From positions 2,175,501 to 2,239,500 of the forward strand of contig NZ_SZWE01000001.1 of assembly GCF_009669325.1 (NCBI RefSeq): a DNA stretch of 64,000 bases, given 5' to 3'. The notes beneath the pieces were generated by a model, which worked only from the letters and a program-made list of their open reading frames with translations, was not told the origin of the DNA and made no database searches. Of the stretch, positions 35,247 to 43,344 are shown piece after piece; position 1 is the stretch's first letter, and each line of letters begins with the position of its first letter. This stretch comes from Roseovarius bejariae. Its GTDB lineage: Bacteria; Pseudomonadota; Alphaproteobacteria; Rhodobacterales; Rhodobacteraceae. The position numbers were made by a program, and so were the translations under genes.

Positions 35247-36154
35247 CTGCCGCCCTTGTGCTTGCCCTTGCCATGGTGCTTGACGCCCTCGTGGGCGAGC
35301 CGCGCGCAATCTGGGATCGGGTGCCGCACCCGGCGGTCTTGATGGGGCGCGTGGTGTGCTGGTGCGACCGGGTGTTGAACGAGGGTGAGGCGCGGCGGCT
35401 GAAGGGCGTTCTGGCCATGGTCGCAATGGCTGTGGGCGCGGTTGTCCTCGGGATGGTGCTTGAGGTTTTCGGCCCGCTGGCCGAGGTGATCGTGGTGGCG
35501 GTTCTGTTGGCGCAACGCTCGCTTGTCGCCCATGTGCGCGCTGTGGCCAGCGCCCTGCGCTTGTCGGTGGGCGAGGCGCGGCGCAGCGTGGCGATGATCG
35601 TGGGCCGTGACACCGCCGCGATGGAGGGCCCCGCCGTGGCCCGTGCGGCGATTGAATCGGCGGCCGAGAACCAAAGCGACGGGGTGATCGCCCCGGCCTT
35701 CTGGTTCCTGATCGGCGGGTTGCCGGGGCTTTTGCTTTACAAGATCACCAACACCGCCGATTCCATGATCGGCTACCGCACGCCGCGGCACGAAGAATTC
35801 GGTTGGGCCGCGGCGCGGTTCGATGATCTGCTGAACGTCATTCCCGCGCGTCTGACCGCCGGGTTGATCTGGCTGAGCCATGGGCGCTGGCAGGGCTTTG
35901 GCGCGGTGCGCGCCGATGCACGCCTGCACAGGTCCCCAAACGCGGGCTGGCCCGAGGCGGCGATGGCGCGGGTCCTTGGCGTGGCGCTGTCGGGGCCGCG
36001 TGCCTATGAGGGCCGGATGCGCGAATTTCCCTTCGTCAACGCCATGGGAAAACGGCAGATCGGCGCGCAAGAGATCGAGGCCAGTTGCGGCGCGTTGTGG
36101 CGCAGTTGGGGGCTGGCCTTGGGCGTTATTCTGCTGCTTGGCCTGTGTACATAG
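35243..36154 (+). CDS. cbiB: adenosylcobinamide-phosphate synthase CbiB
   Basis: 303 aa polytopic membrane protein (about five helices). Family motifs: [22 protein letters not shown] (N-terminal), [32 protein letters not shown] and [26 protein letters not shown]. It joins the aminopropanol (phosphate) arm made by CobC to adenosylcobyric acid at the inner membrane. Coupled to cobC by ATGA. Called cobD in the P. denitrificans scheme. Confidence 0.94.
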   Translation: MTAALVLALAMVLDALVGEPRAIWDRVPHPAVLMGRVVCWCDRVLNEGEARRLKGVLAMVAMAVGAVVLGMVLEVFGPLAEVIVVAVLLAQRSLVAHVRAVASALRLSVGEARRSVAMIVGRDTAAMEGPAVARAAIESAAENQSDGVIAPAFWFLIGGLPGLLLYKITNTADSMIGYRTPRHEEFGWAAARFDDLLNVIPARLTAGLIWLSHGRWQGFGAVRADARLHRSPNAGWPEAAMARVLGVALSGPRAYEGRMREFPFVNAMGKRQIGAQEIEASCGALWRSWGLALGVILLLGLCT

Positions 36155-36155
36155 A

Positions 36156-36180
36156 GGCAAGGATTCCCTTGCCTTTCTCT
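36156..36180 (+). terminator. rho-independent terminator after cbiB
   Basis: GGCAAGG-ATTC-CCTTGCC (36156-36173), then TTTCTCTT. Lies 2 bp after the cbiB stop. Confidence 0.7.
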
Positions 36181-36233
36181 TACCCGTCACCTCGCCTAGG
36201 GTGGCGGGAACGATGAACAAAACGGGGTATCCC

Positions 36234-37403
36234 ATGCGATTTCTTTCGATGACGGCGGGCCTGATGATGCTGGCAGGTGGGGCCATGGCGCAGACCTGTG
36301 GCGGCAATTTCCAGGGCTTCGTGAACGACATGAAGGCCGAGGCTGTCTCGCGCGGGTATGACCGGGGCACGGTGGATCGGTTCTTTGCGCCCGTCCGCCG
36401 CGATGCGTCTGTCATCAAGGCCGACCGTCGGCAAGGCGTGTTTCAACTGCCCTTCGTGGATTTCGCCCGGCGTTTGATCAGTTCGGGCCGTCTTAACAAG
36501 GGCCGCCAGATGGCCAAGCGGTATGATGCGGTGTTCGACCGGATCGAGGCGAGCTATGGAATTGATCGCGGCGTTCTGCTGGCCTTTTGGGCATTCGAGA
36601 CGGACTATGGCGCGTTTCAGGGGGATTTCAACACGCTCAATGCGCTGGTGACGCTGTCGCATGATTGCCGCCGCCCCGAGTTGTTCCGCCCACAGGTTTT
36701 TGCCGCACTTGAGCTTTTCACCCACGGCGATTTCGACCCCGCCCGCACCACCGGCGCATGGGCCGGGGAGATCGGCATGGTGCAGATGCTGCCCGAGGAC
36801 ATCATCGAAAACGGTGTCGATGGCGATGGAGATGGGCATGTGCGCCTGAAAAGCTCGGCGCCGGATGCCCTGATGTCGGGGGGCAAGATGCTCAGTTCCC
36901 TGGGTTGGCGCCCGAATGAGCCTTGGCTGCAGGAGGTCACCGTGCCAGCCGATATGGATTGGTCGCTGACCGGGCTGCGCACCACCAAGCGCGCCTCGGA
37001 TTGGGCGGCTATGGGGGTGCGCCCCCGGCATGGGCAAATTGCCGGTGGGTTGCCCGCCAACCTGATCGTGCCGCAGGGGCGCGGCGGGCCTGCCTTTCTC
37101 GCCTATCCGAATTTCCACGTCTATTTCGAATGGAACCAGAGCTTTACCTATGTTCTGACGGCGGCCTATTTCGCCAACCGCCTTGAAGGCGCGCCGGTGT
37201 TCGACGCGGGCAATCCCGCGCCGGGGCTGTCGGGGGCGCAGATGAAGCAGCTTCAGAAGAAGCTGGCGGCGCGCGGTTATGACGTGGGCAAGGTGGATGG
37301 CATCCTTGGCGCGGGGACCCGTGCCGCCGTGCAGGACGTGCAAGAAAAGCTGGGCCTGCCCGCCGATGCCTGGCCGACGCGGGGGTTACTCCACCGTCTC
37401 TAG
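36234..37403 (+). CDS. lytic murein transglycosylase (MltB type) with peptidoglycan-binding domain
   Basis: 389 aa from ATG 36234 (MRFLSMTAGLMMLAGGAMAQ signal peptide, with ACGGGG upstream); an ATG at 36213 is an alternative. The catalytic region reads GVLLAFWAFETDYGAFQGDFNTLNAL with the family glutamate in FETDYG, then GAWAGEIGMVQMLPEDI as in MltB. The C-terminus is a PG_binding_1 repeat (MKQLQKKLAARGYDVGKVDGILGAGTRAAV). Cleaves the MurNAc-GlcNAc bond in the periplasm. Converges with the next gene, overlapping it by 18 bp. Confidence 0.92.
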   Translation: MRFLSMTAGLMMLAGGAMAQTCGGNFQGFVNDMKAEAVSRGYDRGTVDRFFAPVRRDASVIKADRRQGVFQLPFVDFARRLISSGRLNKGRQMAKRYDAVFDRIEASYGIDRGVLLAFWAFETDYGAFQGDFNTLNALVTLSHDCRRPELFRPQVFAALELFTHGDFDPARTTGAWAGEIGMVQMLPEDIIENGVDGDGDGHVRLKSSAPDALMSGGKMLSSLGWRPNEPWLQEVTVPADMDWSLTGLRTTKRASDWAAMGVRPRHGQIAGGLPANLIVPQGRGGPAFLAYPNFHVYFEWNQSFTYVLTAAYFANRLEGAPVFDAGNPAPGLSGAQMKQLQKKLAARGYDVGKVDGILGAGTRAAVQDVQEKLGLPADAWPTRGLLHRL

Positions 37404-37997
37404 TTCCGGTTCATAGGTGAGAAACCGGACCGAGCGATCATGGCCCAGTTTCTCGGCCAGAACCTGATTTCGGGAGTACCACGTATAGCGGGTGTCTTCG
37501 CGCGTGGGGGACCAGAAGAGCACGCCCCCCTGCCGCCATGGGTCAAGGATGATGCCGTCGTGCAGGCTGTCGCCTTTGCTGCTGATGATGGCGGTGGAAT
37601 GTTCCAGCAACAGGTTGTTGTGGTTGGCTACGGCGCGGTGCAAATCGAGCGTCTGGAAGTTTTCCTTGCGCAGGCGAAGCTCGATATCCCGGGCCCAATG
37701 CCAGCATAACCCGCGCGGCTTGGTGCCCATGTTGACCTTGGTGTTATGGATCAGCGGCGGATCGGTGATCTGGTATTCCTGCGCCAGTTGGTGGGTGTAG
37801 GCGTAGGTGACCCGTGCCGCACGCTGGGCCTCTTCGGGGGCCACCTGCGGGCCGAGTTGGCGAATGGCCTGTGCCAGTTGCGCGACATCCTGCGGCGTGC
37901 CCGGGGGCGGGCCGTTGGGGCCGGGGGCATGGGCGCAGGCCACCAAGAGGCCGAGCGCCAGAAATGAGAGGAAACGCAGGGCGCGGGGTGCGATCAT
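37386..37997 (-). CDS. predicted lipoprotein, possible cysteine-protease-like fold, unknown function
   Basis: 203 aa with a lipoprotein signal (MIAPRALRFLSFLALGLLVAC, lipobox LVAC). The body has a buried-looking GLCWHWARDI motif, followed by LHRAVANHNNLLLEHSTAII and LDPWRQGGVLFW. A Cys, a later His and an Asp in this order recall transglutaminase/papain-like folds, but the match is too loose for a call. Its 3' end overlaps the transglycosylase gene tail to tail, so the two transcripts can pair. Related proteins seem common in Rhodobacteraceae. Confidence 0.75.
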   Translation of the reverse strand: MIAPRALRFLSFLALGLLVACAHAPGPNGPPPGTPQDVAQLAQAIRQLGPQVAPEEAQRAARVTYAYTHQLAQEYQITDPPLIHNTKVNMGTKPRGLCWHWARDIELRLRKENFQTLDLHRAVANHNNLLLEHSTAIISSKGDSLHDGIILDPWRQGGVLFWSPTREDTRYTWYSRNQVLAEKLGHDRSVRFLTYEPELETVE

Positions 37998-38179
37998 GGC
38001 GGTTCACCTTGGATATCGTAGTTGCATAACGTGCTAGCCCGCCGTGCCCCGCCTGTCGAGTGAGCGTGTATTTAACCCACGCCGATGTGACCCAAGCGGG
38101 ACAGCAGGTGTTAACCATGTTTGGGCGGCGCGCTTTACTTTTTGGTAAGGAATGCGCATCATAGTGACTATATCGAAAG

Positions 38180-38246
38180 GGTTTTCAGTGTCTTCACCTG
38201 AAATCAGTGACCCTGCGGAGTTGCCGCTCCGCAGGGTCTTTCTTTG
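38180..38246 (+). ncRNA. candidate antisense-like small RNA facing the 29-aa membrane peptide gene
   Basis: About 65 nt ending in a strong terminator (38209-38245), with a TATATC -10-like hexamer at 38169-38174 and no convincing -35 site. Its 5' half, starting CGAAAGGG at 38174, reads CGAAAGGGTTTT then TCAGTGTCTTCACCT. This is nearly the same as plus-strand 38324-38356 opposite the peptide gene (10 of 11 and 14 of 15 identical, with a 4-nt gap). The RNA is thus complementary to the peptide's Shine-Dalgarno and first codons, with one mismatch position being a G-U pair. Start site and expression are not proven. Confidence 0.45.
38209..38245 (+). terminator. strong terminator with 12-bp stem
   Basis: GACCCTGCGGAG-TTGCCG-CTCCGCAGGGTC, then TTTCTTT. 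There is no plus-strand protein gene upstream for it to serve (the nearest, at 37386-37997, is on the minus strand), so it implies a short non-coding plus-strand transcript. Confidence 0.85.
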
Positions 38247-38254
38247 TCAAAGGT

Positions 38255-38344
38255 CTAGCGCCCTATCCAAAGACGGATGATTGCAAGAAGCAGCGTTGCT
38301 GCCGCCAAGGTAACCATCCATTTCCGAAAGGATTTTTCTGTCAG
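38255..38344 (-). CDS. candidate 29-aa hydrophobic peptide with CTG start (type I toxin-like)
   Basis: A perfect Shine-Dalgarno AAAGGAGGTGA (38360-38350) stands 8 nt before an in-frame CTG at 38344; the stop TAG is at 38257-38255. The product would begin MTEKSFRKWMVTL, continue with a membrane helix (about residues 9-26, rich in Leu, Ala, Ile) and end RLWIGR. A GTG at 38353 overlaps the Shine-Dalgarno and an ATG at 38317 is too far from it, so CTG is the best-placed start. Size, single helix and basic ends are those of type I toxins or small membrane regulators. Upstream are a CtrA box, a -10-like CAGAAT and a 5' hairpin. Confidence 0.5.
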   Translation of the reverse strand: MTEKSFRKWMVTLAAATLLLAIIRLWIGR

Positions 38345-38360
38345 TGTCCTCACCTCCTTT

Positions 38361-38380
38361 CACTGCGAAGGATCGCAGTG
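38361..38380 (-). promoter_or_regulatory. 5' hairpin abutting the Shine-Dalgarno of the small peptide
   Basis: CACTGCGA-TCCT-TCGCAGTG (minus strand), an 8-bp perfect stem directly followed by AAAGGAGG. The predicted transcription start (near 38380) would place it at the very 5' end of the mRNA. Its UCCU loop can pair with AGGA of the ribosome site. A role in mRNA stability or translation control is inference. Confidence 0.5.
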
Positions 38381-38402
38381 ACGGCATTCTGAGAGGTGCG
38401 GC

Positions 38403-38417
38403 TTAAAGGAAGTTTAA
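38403..38417 (-). promoter_or_regulatory. perfect CtrA-type box upstream of the small peptide gene
   Basis: TTAA-ACTTCCT-TTAA on the minus strand, an exact TTAA-N7-TTAA. It overlaps the -35 position of a promoter whose -10 would be CAGAAT at 38391-38386, the usual place for CtrA-activated promoters. The second such box in the window is before pemK (24685). Confidence 0.55.
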
Positions 38418-38437
38418 AATTTTCGGGAAAAGCCGGT

Positions 38438-41400
38438 TTAAGCCACCATCGCTTCGGCTTTCTTGAGGTCGACCGAGACCAATTGGCTGACGCCTTGTTC
38501 AGCCATCGTCACCCCGAACAAACGGTCCATCCGGCTCATCGTGACCGCGTGGTGGGTGATGATCAGGAAGCGGGTTTCGGTGCGGCGGCACATCTCGTCC
38601 AGCAGGTCACAGAAACGGCCCACGTTGGCATCGTCCAAAGGCGCGTCCACCTCGTCGAGTACACAGATTGGTGCGGGGTTCGCCAAGAACACGGCAAAGA
38701 TCAGGGCCAGTGCGGTGAGCGTCTGTTCGCCCCCCGACAGAAGCGACAGGGTGGCCAGCTTCTTGCCTGGTGGCTGGCACATGATCTCAAGGCCCGCGTC
38801 CAGCGGATCGTCGCTTTCGACCATGACAAGATTGGCTTCGCCGCCGCCGAAGAGGTGCTTGAAGAGCATCGAGAAGTTGCTGTTCACCTGCTCGAAGGCG
38901 GTCAGCAGCCGTTCGCGCCCTTCGCGGTTCAGGCTGGCAATGCCATTGCGCAGGGTCTTGATGGCTTCTTCGAGGTCCTGCTTTTCCTTGAGCAGGCCGT
39001 CGTGCTCTTCCTCGACCTCTCGGGCATCTTCCTCGGCCCGCAGGTTGACAGCCCCCAGCGCGTCGCGTTGGCGTTTGAGGCGGTTCACATCCGCCTCGAT
39101 GGCCTCTGACGCGGGCATTTTCTCGGGGTCGGCGCCCAACTGTTCAAGCAGGGAGTCGGGCGTGGTGTCCTGTTCCTCGGCAATACGTTCGGCGGCGTAA
39201 TCGCGGGCTTCGCGGGCGGCATCGCTGCGCGCTTCGGATCGGGCGCGTGCCTCGCGGGCTTCGGATGCCGTGCGCTCGGACTCGCGCTCGGCGGCGACGG
39301 CCTCACGCGTGGTTCCTTCGGCGGCGGAAAGTTTGTCGGCGGCCTCGGCGCGGCGCGCCTCGGCCTTGTCGATCTCAAGGCCCAGTTCATCGCGGCGGGC
39401 GGCAAGTTCCTCGGGTTTGGCGCTGGCCTCGGTCAGTTCGTCCTCGGAGGCGGCCTTGCGTTCGGCCAGTTCGGCACTGCGCTTTTCGGCGGTTTCAAGG
39501 CGGTGGCGCCAGCCGCTGATTTCCTTGGTCACTTCCTGCGACCGGCGGGTGCGGGCCTCGCCCTCGCGGCGGGTTTCGTCATGGCCCGAGCGTTTGGCCA
39601 TCATGGTCATCCGCGCGGCCTCGACCGTCATCTTGACGTCTTCCACATCGCTGCGCGCGGCCTCCAGATCCCCCAAGCCGTTCAACCCGGCCTCGGCCTC
39701 GGACAATTGTTTGCGGGCGGCAAGCGCTTCTTCCTCGTGGCGGGTGACGGCCAAGCCCATGGATTCCAGCTTGGACTGGGCAAGGTTGCGGTCGGCCTCG
39801 GCACGGCTCAGGGCGCGGTTGGCTTGGTTCAACTCGGCGTCGGCGGCGCGGCGAGCCTCGCGCGCGGCGCGGTCGGCCTCGGTCAATTCCGCCAGCTTGG
39901 CGCGCAGGGTGTCATGCGCCTGCACGGCGCCTTCGGCGCGGGCGGTGGCGCGGGCCAGTTCCTGCTTCAACTCTTCCAAACGGTTAAGCTGTTGCAGGCG
40001 CAGGGCGGCGGCGGAGGGCGCATCCTCGGCCCAAGCGCGGTAGCCGTCCCAGCGCCAGAGATCCCCCTCACGGGTGACCAGCCGCTGACCGGGTTTCAGA
40101 AGCGGTTGCAGGCGCGGGCCGTCGTCAGGGTCAACAAGCCCGATCTGCGACATGCGGCGCGACAGGACCTCGGGCACCGAGACATGCTGATTCAGGGCGG
40201 TCACGCCTTCGGGCAGGGTTTGCTCGGTCTGATAGCCGGGCAGCACCATCCAGCCCGACGGCCCGTCGCCGTCCACTTCGGGCGCGCGCAGGTCATCGGC
40301 CAGGGCCGCGCCCAGCGCCTTTTCAAAGCCTTGTTCCACCTGAAGACGGTCAAGGATCTGGCCGCCCTCGGCGGTGTCGCGGTCCACCAGCTTGGCCAGT
40401 GCCGTGACCTCGGCGGACAGGGTGTTGACCTCGCCCTCGGCCTCGGACCGTTCGGCACGGGCCGTGGTTTCGCGGGCCTGCGTTTCCGAGCGGGCCTCCT
40501 CGGCCCTGTTCAGGGCGTCTTCAGCGGCTTGCGCGGCCTCGACGGCGGCCGTCTCGGCGGCTTTCGCGGCGTCATGGTCGCGCCCCGCCTGATCGAGGGC
40601 ATTCTGCGCCTGTTCGGCTGCCTGACGGGCGCGTGTCGCTTCCGCCTCGCTTTTCTCAAGGGTCTTGCGGCTGTCCGCGACAAGGCGCTGGGCCGATTGG
40701 TGGCGGGCGGCAAGGCGGGCCACGTCTTCGGTCAGTTCCGAAAGCTGCGTTTCGCGATCCTGCAAGACTTGGGCCGCCTCGCGCGCCGCTTCGGCGGCAT
40801 TGGCCAGCTTCTCGTCGTGGCCTTCGCCCGCCTTGGCCAGTTCGCGGGCCTCCCATTCCAGCCGTTCGATGGTTTCGCCTGCGTCGCGGTTGAGGCCCGA
40901 TTCACGTTCGATGTCGCGGCCCAACTGCTCGATCCGGTTTTGCAGCGTCTCGATACGGGCGCGGGCGTTTTCCTCCTGGTCGTTGAGGGTGTCGCGTTGC
41001 ACCTGAAGGCGTTGCAGGACCGCGGCCGCAATCGCCTCTTCCTCGCGCAGGGGCGGCAGGGATTCTTCGGCCTTGGCGCGGGCCTTGACGGCTTCGCGTG
41101 CGGCGGCTTCGGCCTGTGACGCGGCAGTTGTACGCTCGCGCAATTCCTCTTCGGCCCGGGCGCGGGCCTCGTCGGCCTCTTTCCAACGCCGATACAGCAA
41201 CAGCCCTTCGGCCTGCCGCAATTCCTCGCCAATGGCGCGGTAGCGGGCGGCCTGCTTGGCCTGGCGGGCCAGTTGCGCCAGTTGCCCGGCCAGTTGTTCG
41301 ATCACGTCATCGACGCGGGCAAGGTTCTGCTCGGCCCCCTTCAGCTTCAATTCCGCTTCGTGGCGGCGTTGATAGAGGCCGGAAATCCCGGCGGCTTCCT

Positions 41401-41899
41401 CAAGGATGCGCCGCCGCGCCTTGGGCTTGGCGTTGATCAACTCGCTGATCTGCCCCTGCCGGACCAGCGCGGGGGAATGCGCCCCGGTGGAGGCATCGGC
41501 AAACAGCATCTGCACGTCGCGCGCCCGCACATCCTTGCCGTTCACCTTGTAGGCGCTGCCCACGTCGCGGGTGATGCGGCGGACGATCTCAAGCTGATCG
41601 TTGTCGTTGAACCCCGAGGGTGCCAGCCGGTCGGAATTGTCGATATGGATCGACACCTCGGCAAAGTTGCGCGCCGGTCGCGAGGAGGCCCCGGCAAAGA
41701 TCACGTCCTCCATACCGCCGCCGCGCATCGCCTTGGGCCGGTTTTCCCCCATGACCCAGCGCAGCGCCTCAAGCAGGTTGGATTTGCCACAGCCGTTCGG
41801 CCCCACGACCCCCGTCAGCCCGTCGGCGATGAAAAGGTCAGTGGGGTCCACGAAGCTTTTGAAGCCTGTCAGTCTGAGTTTTGAAAACTGCAAGGGCAC
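38438..41899 (-). CDS. smc: chromosome segregation protein SMC
   Basis: 1153 aa with a GTG start at 41899. Walker A GPNGCGKS at 33-40 and the R-loop ENRPKAMRGGG lie in the N-terminal head. Long coiled coils flank a hinge (region from about AEGGQILDRLQVEQG to DPDDGPRLQPLLKPG, residues about 510-620). The C-terminal head has the ABC signature LLSGGEQTLTALALIF and Walker B CVLDEVDAPLDDANV. SMC compacts and separates newly replicated origins with ScpAB. Ends 94 bp from the candidate small peptide start on the same strand. Confidence 0.98.
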   Translation of the reverse strand: MPLQFSKLRLTGFKSFVDPTDLFIADGLTGVVGPNGCGKSNLLEALRWVMGENRPKAMRGGGMEDVIFAGASSRPARNFAEVSIHIDNSDRLAPSGFNDNDQLEIVRRITRDVGSAYKVNGKDVRARDVQMLFADASTGAHSPALVRQGQISELINAKPKARRRILEEAAGISGLYQRRHEAELKLKGAEQNLARVDDVIEQLAGQLAQLARQAKQAARYRAIGEELRQAEGLLLYRRWKEADEARARAEEELRERTTAASQAEAAAREAVKARAKAEESLPPLREEEAIAAAVLQRLQVQRDTLNDQEENARARIETLQNRIEQLGRDIERESGLNRDAGETIERLEWEARELAKAGEGHDEKLANAAEAAREAAQVLQDRETQLSELTEDVARLAARHQSAQRLVADSRKTLEKSEAEATRARQAAEQAQNALDQAGRDHDAAKAAETAAVEAAQAAEDALNRAEEARSETQARETTARAERSEAEGEVNTLSAEVTALAKLVDRDTAEGGQILDRLQVEQGFEKALGAALADDLRAPEVDGDGPSGWMVLPGYQTEQTLPEGVTALNQHVSVPEVLSRRMSQIGLVDPDDGPRLQPLLKPGQRLVTREGDLWRWDGYRAWAEDAPSAAALRLQQLNRLEELKQELARATARAEGAVQAHDTLRAKLAELTEADRAAREARRAADAELNQANRALSRAEADRNLAQSKLESMGLAVTRHEEEALAARKQLSEAEAGLNGLGDLEAARSDVEDVKMTVEAARMTMMAKRSGHDETRREGEARTRRSQEVTKEISGWRHRLETAEKRSAELAERKAASEDELTEASAKPEELAARRDELGLEIDKAEARRAEAADKLSAAEGTTREAVAAERESERTASEAREARARSEARSDAAREARDYAAERIAEEQDTTPDSLLEQLGADPEKMPASEAIEADVNRLKRQRDALGAVNLRAEEDAREVEEEHDGLLKEKQDLEEAIKTLRNGIASLNREGRERLLTAFEQVNSNFSMLFKHLFGGGEANLVMVESDDPLDAGLEIMCQPPGKKLATLSLLSGGEQTLTALALIFAVFLANPAPICVLDEVDAPLDDANVGRFCDLLDEMCRRTETRFLIITHHAVTMSRMDRLFGVTMAEQGVSQLVSVDLKKAEAMVA

Positions 41900-42166
41900 C
41901 TCGGGCGGCGTGATTCCGGTTAAAGGGAAATGTGACGGGCGGGTGGGCGGCCTGTCAATGCAGAACCCCTGTATATGGCGTTTGGGAGTGAGTTATCCAC
42001 AAGATATGCGCGAAATTCCGAGCATTTGGCGCCTGACATGGGGGGGTCGAGTGATAAGCAAGACTCAAAGACGGGCCCTGTGCGTGGCCGATTCCCTGCC
42101 ATTTGGTGCTAGTAGTGCAACACCGGACACATGGCGTGCGCGCAAAGCAACCCGTCGCAAATCGTC

Positions 42167-42195
42167 TTGACGGGTACGAGTGTGCCGGTCATACA
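42167..42195 (+). promoter_or_regulatory. promoter for the cobalamin-riboswitch operon
   Basis: TTGACG, a 17-bp spacer, CATACA. The predicted start near 42202 lies just before the riboswitch. Confidence 0.6.
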
Positions 42196-42205
42196 AAATC
42201 ACGTA

Positions 42206-42396
42206 AAGGTTCCCGAATGGGCGCAAAGCGCCTTGGGATGAATTGGGAATGACGTGCAGGTGGACCCAAACAGGGCGCCCAATCGTCAGCCGCCCCCGCG
42301 ACTGTAAGCGGAGAGCCCCTGCCATTATGCCACTGGTCCATCCGGGCCGGGAAGGCGGCAGTCAGGCAACGACCCGCAAGCCAGGAGACCAGCCTT
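42206..42396 (+). promoter_or_regulatory. cobalamin (adenosylcobalamin) riboswitch
   Basis: Conserved elements occur in order: AAGGTTCCC at the 5' end, GCCGCCCCCGCGACTGTAAGCGG, GGGAAGGCGGCAGTCAGGC, and the B12 box GCAAGCCAGGAGACCAGCC (about 42376-42394). It sits 50 bp before cbtB. A further stem ACCCCTC-GGGT-GAGAGGT (about 42413-42430) directly precedes the AAAGGAG ribosome site, so control is probably at translation: with cobalamin bound, cobalt uptake is switched off. Confidence 0.95.
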
Positions 42397-42446
42397 TGCA
42401 TGTGAAACCAGACCCCTCGGGTGAGAGGTAAAAAGGAGAACTGACT

Positions 42447-42611
42447 ATGACTGCATTGGCTCAAACCGCCGCCAAATCCACCATTCTGTCGATCGTCGCC
42501 GCCATGGGGCTGGGCATCGGAATCGTGACCATCGCTGGCCACGTCCAAGCGGCCACCCTGCATGACGCCGCCCACGACGTGCGTCACGCAACCGGCTTTC
42601 CCTGCCACTGA
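42447..42611 (+). CDS. cbtB: CbtB family cobalt transporter subunit
   Basis: 54 aa with one membrane helix (ILSIVAAMGLGIGIVTIAGHV) and a histidine-rich C-terminus (HDAAHDVRHATGFPCH), the CbtB pattern of a putative metal-binding tail. AAAGGAG precedes the ATG at 42447. First gene under the cobalamin riboswitch; the cbtA start follows 3 bp after its stop. Confidence 0.92.
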   Translation: MTALAQTAAKSTILSIVAAMGLGIGIVTIAGHVQAATLHDAAHDVRHATGFPCH

Positions 42612-42614
42612 ACC

Positions 42615-43298
42615 ATGTTTCAGAAAATTCTGACCAGCGCGTTGTTCGCTGGATTCTGCGCGGGACTGCTTGCGGCCGCGTTGCAGTTCGTTTTCGTGCA
42701 GCCGGTTCTGCTTCATGCCGAACTCTACGAGGGCGGTGACCTGGTGCATTTCGGAGGGGAGGCCGTAAGTGCCACGCCCGAGTTGCCCGGGTTCAACCCG
42801 ATGCGCGATGGCCTGAGCCTGCTGTTCTCGGCCCTGATCTACGTGGGCTATGGGCTTATCCTTGTGGGCGCCATGGCGCTTGCCGCCGAGCGTGGGGTGA
42901 CGATCACCGCGCGCAGCGGCCTGATCTGGGGCCTCGCGGGGTTCATCGTGGTGCATTTCGCGCCCGCTGCCTCGTTGCCGCCCGAGGTTCCGGGCGTGGC
43001 TTATACAGATCTCACCCTGCGCCAGATCTGGTGGTGGGGGACGGTGATTGCCACGGCGGCGGGCCTTGGCCTGATCGCCTTCGGGCGCGGTTGGGGTGCA
43101 TGGGGCGCGGCGGTGATCCTGCTGCTGGCGCCGCATGTCATCGGTGCGCCACACCCCGAGTCCTTCACCGGCCCCGTACCGCCGGAACTCGCTTCGCTGT
43201 TCGCCTCGCGGGCCTTGGCGGTGGGCATGGCGGCCTGGGCGATGCTGGGCCTTTTCGCCGGGCATTTCTGGGCCAGTGACGATAACGCACAAGCGTGA
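42615..43298 (+). CDS. cbtA: CbtA family cobalt transporter subunit
   Basis: 227 aa, about five membrane helices. Family segments: ALFAGFCAGLLAAALQFVFVQPVLLHAE at the start, GLIWGLAGFIVVHFAPAASLPPEVPG in the middle, and APHVIGAPHPESFTGPVPPELASLFASRAL, rich in His and Pro. With CbtB it is predicted to import cobalt for corrin synthesis, inferred in the literature from its B12-riboswitch control and genomic context. Confidence 0.93.
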   Translation: MFQKILTSALFAGFCAGLLAAALQFVFVQPVLLHAELYEGGDLVHFGGEAVSATPELPGFNPMRDGLSLLFSALIYVGYGLILVGAMALAAERGVTITARSGLIWGLAGFIVVHFAPAASLPPEVPGVAYTDLTLRQIWWWGTVIATAAGLGLIAFGRGWGAWGAAVILLLAPHVIGAPHPESFTGPVPPELASLFASRALAVGMAAWAMLGLFAGHFWASDDNAQA

Positions 43299-43344
43299 CA
43301 AATACCCCCGGCGGTGCGCTGCCGGGGCCACTAAGGGGAACGAA

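Noticed and set aside
38154..38280. Plus-strand small protein starting ATG at 38152 through the terminator
   Set aside because: AAGGA abuts the ATG with no spacing and the frame runs through a strong terminator stem, so a non-coding RNA is the better reading.
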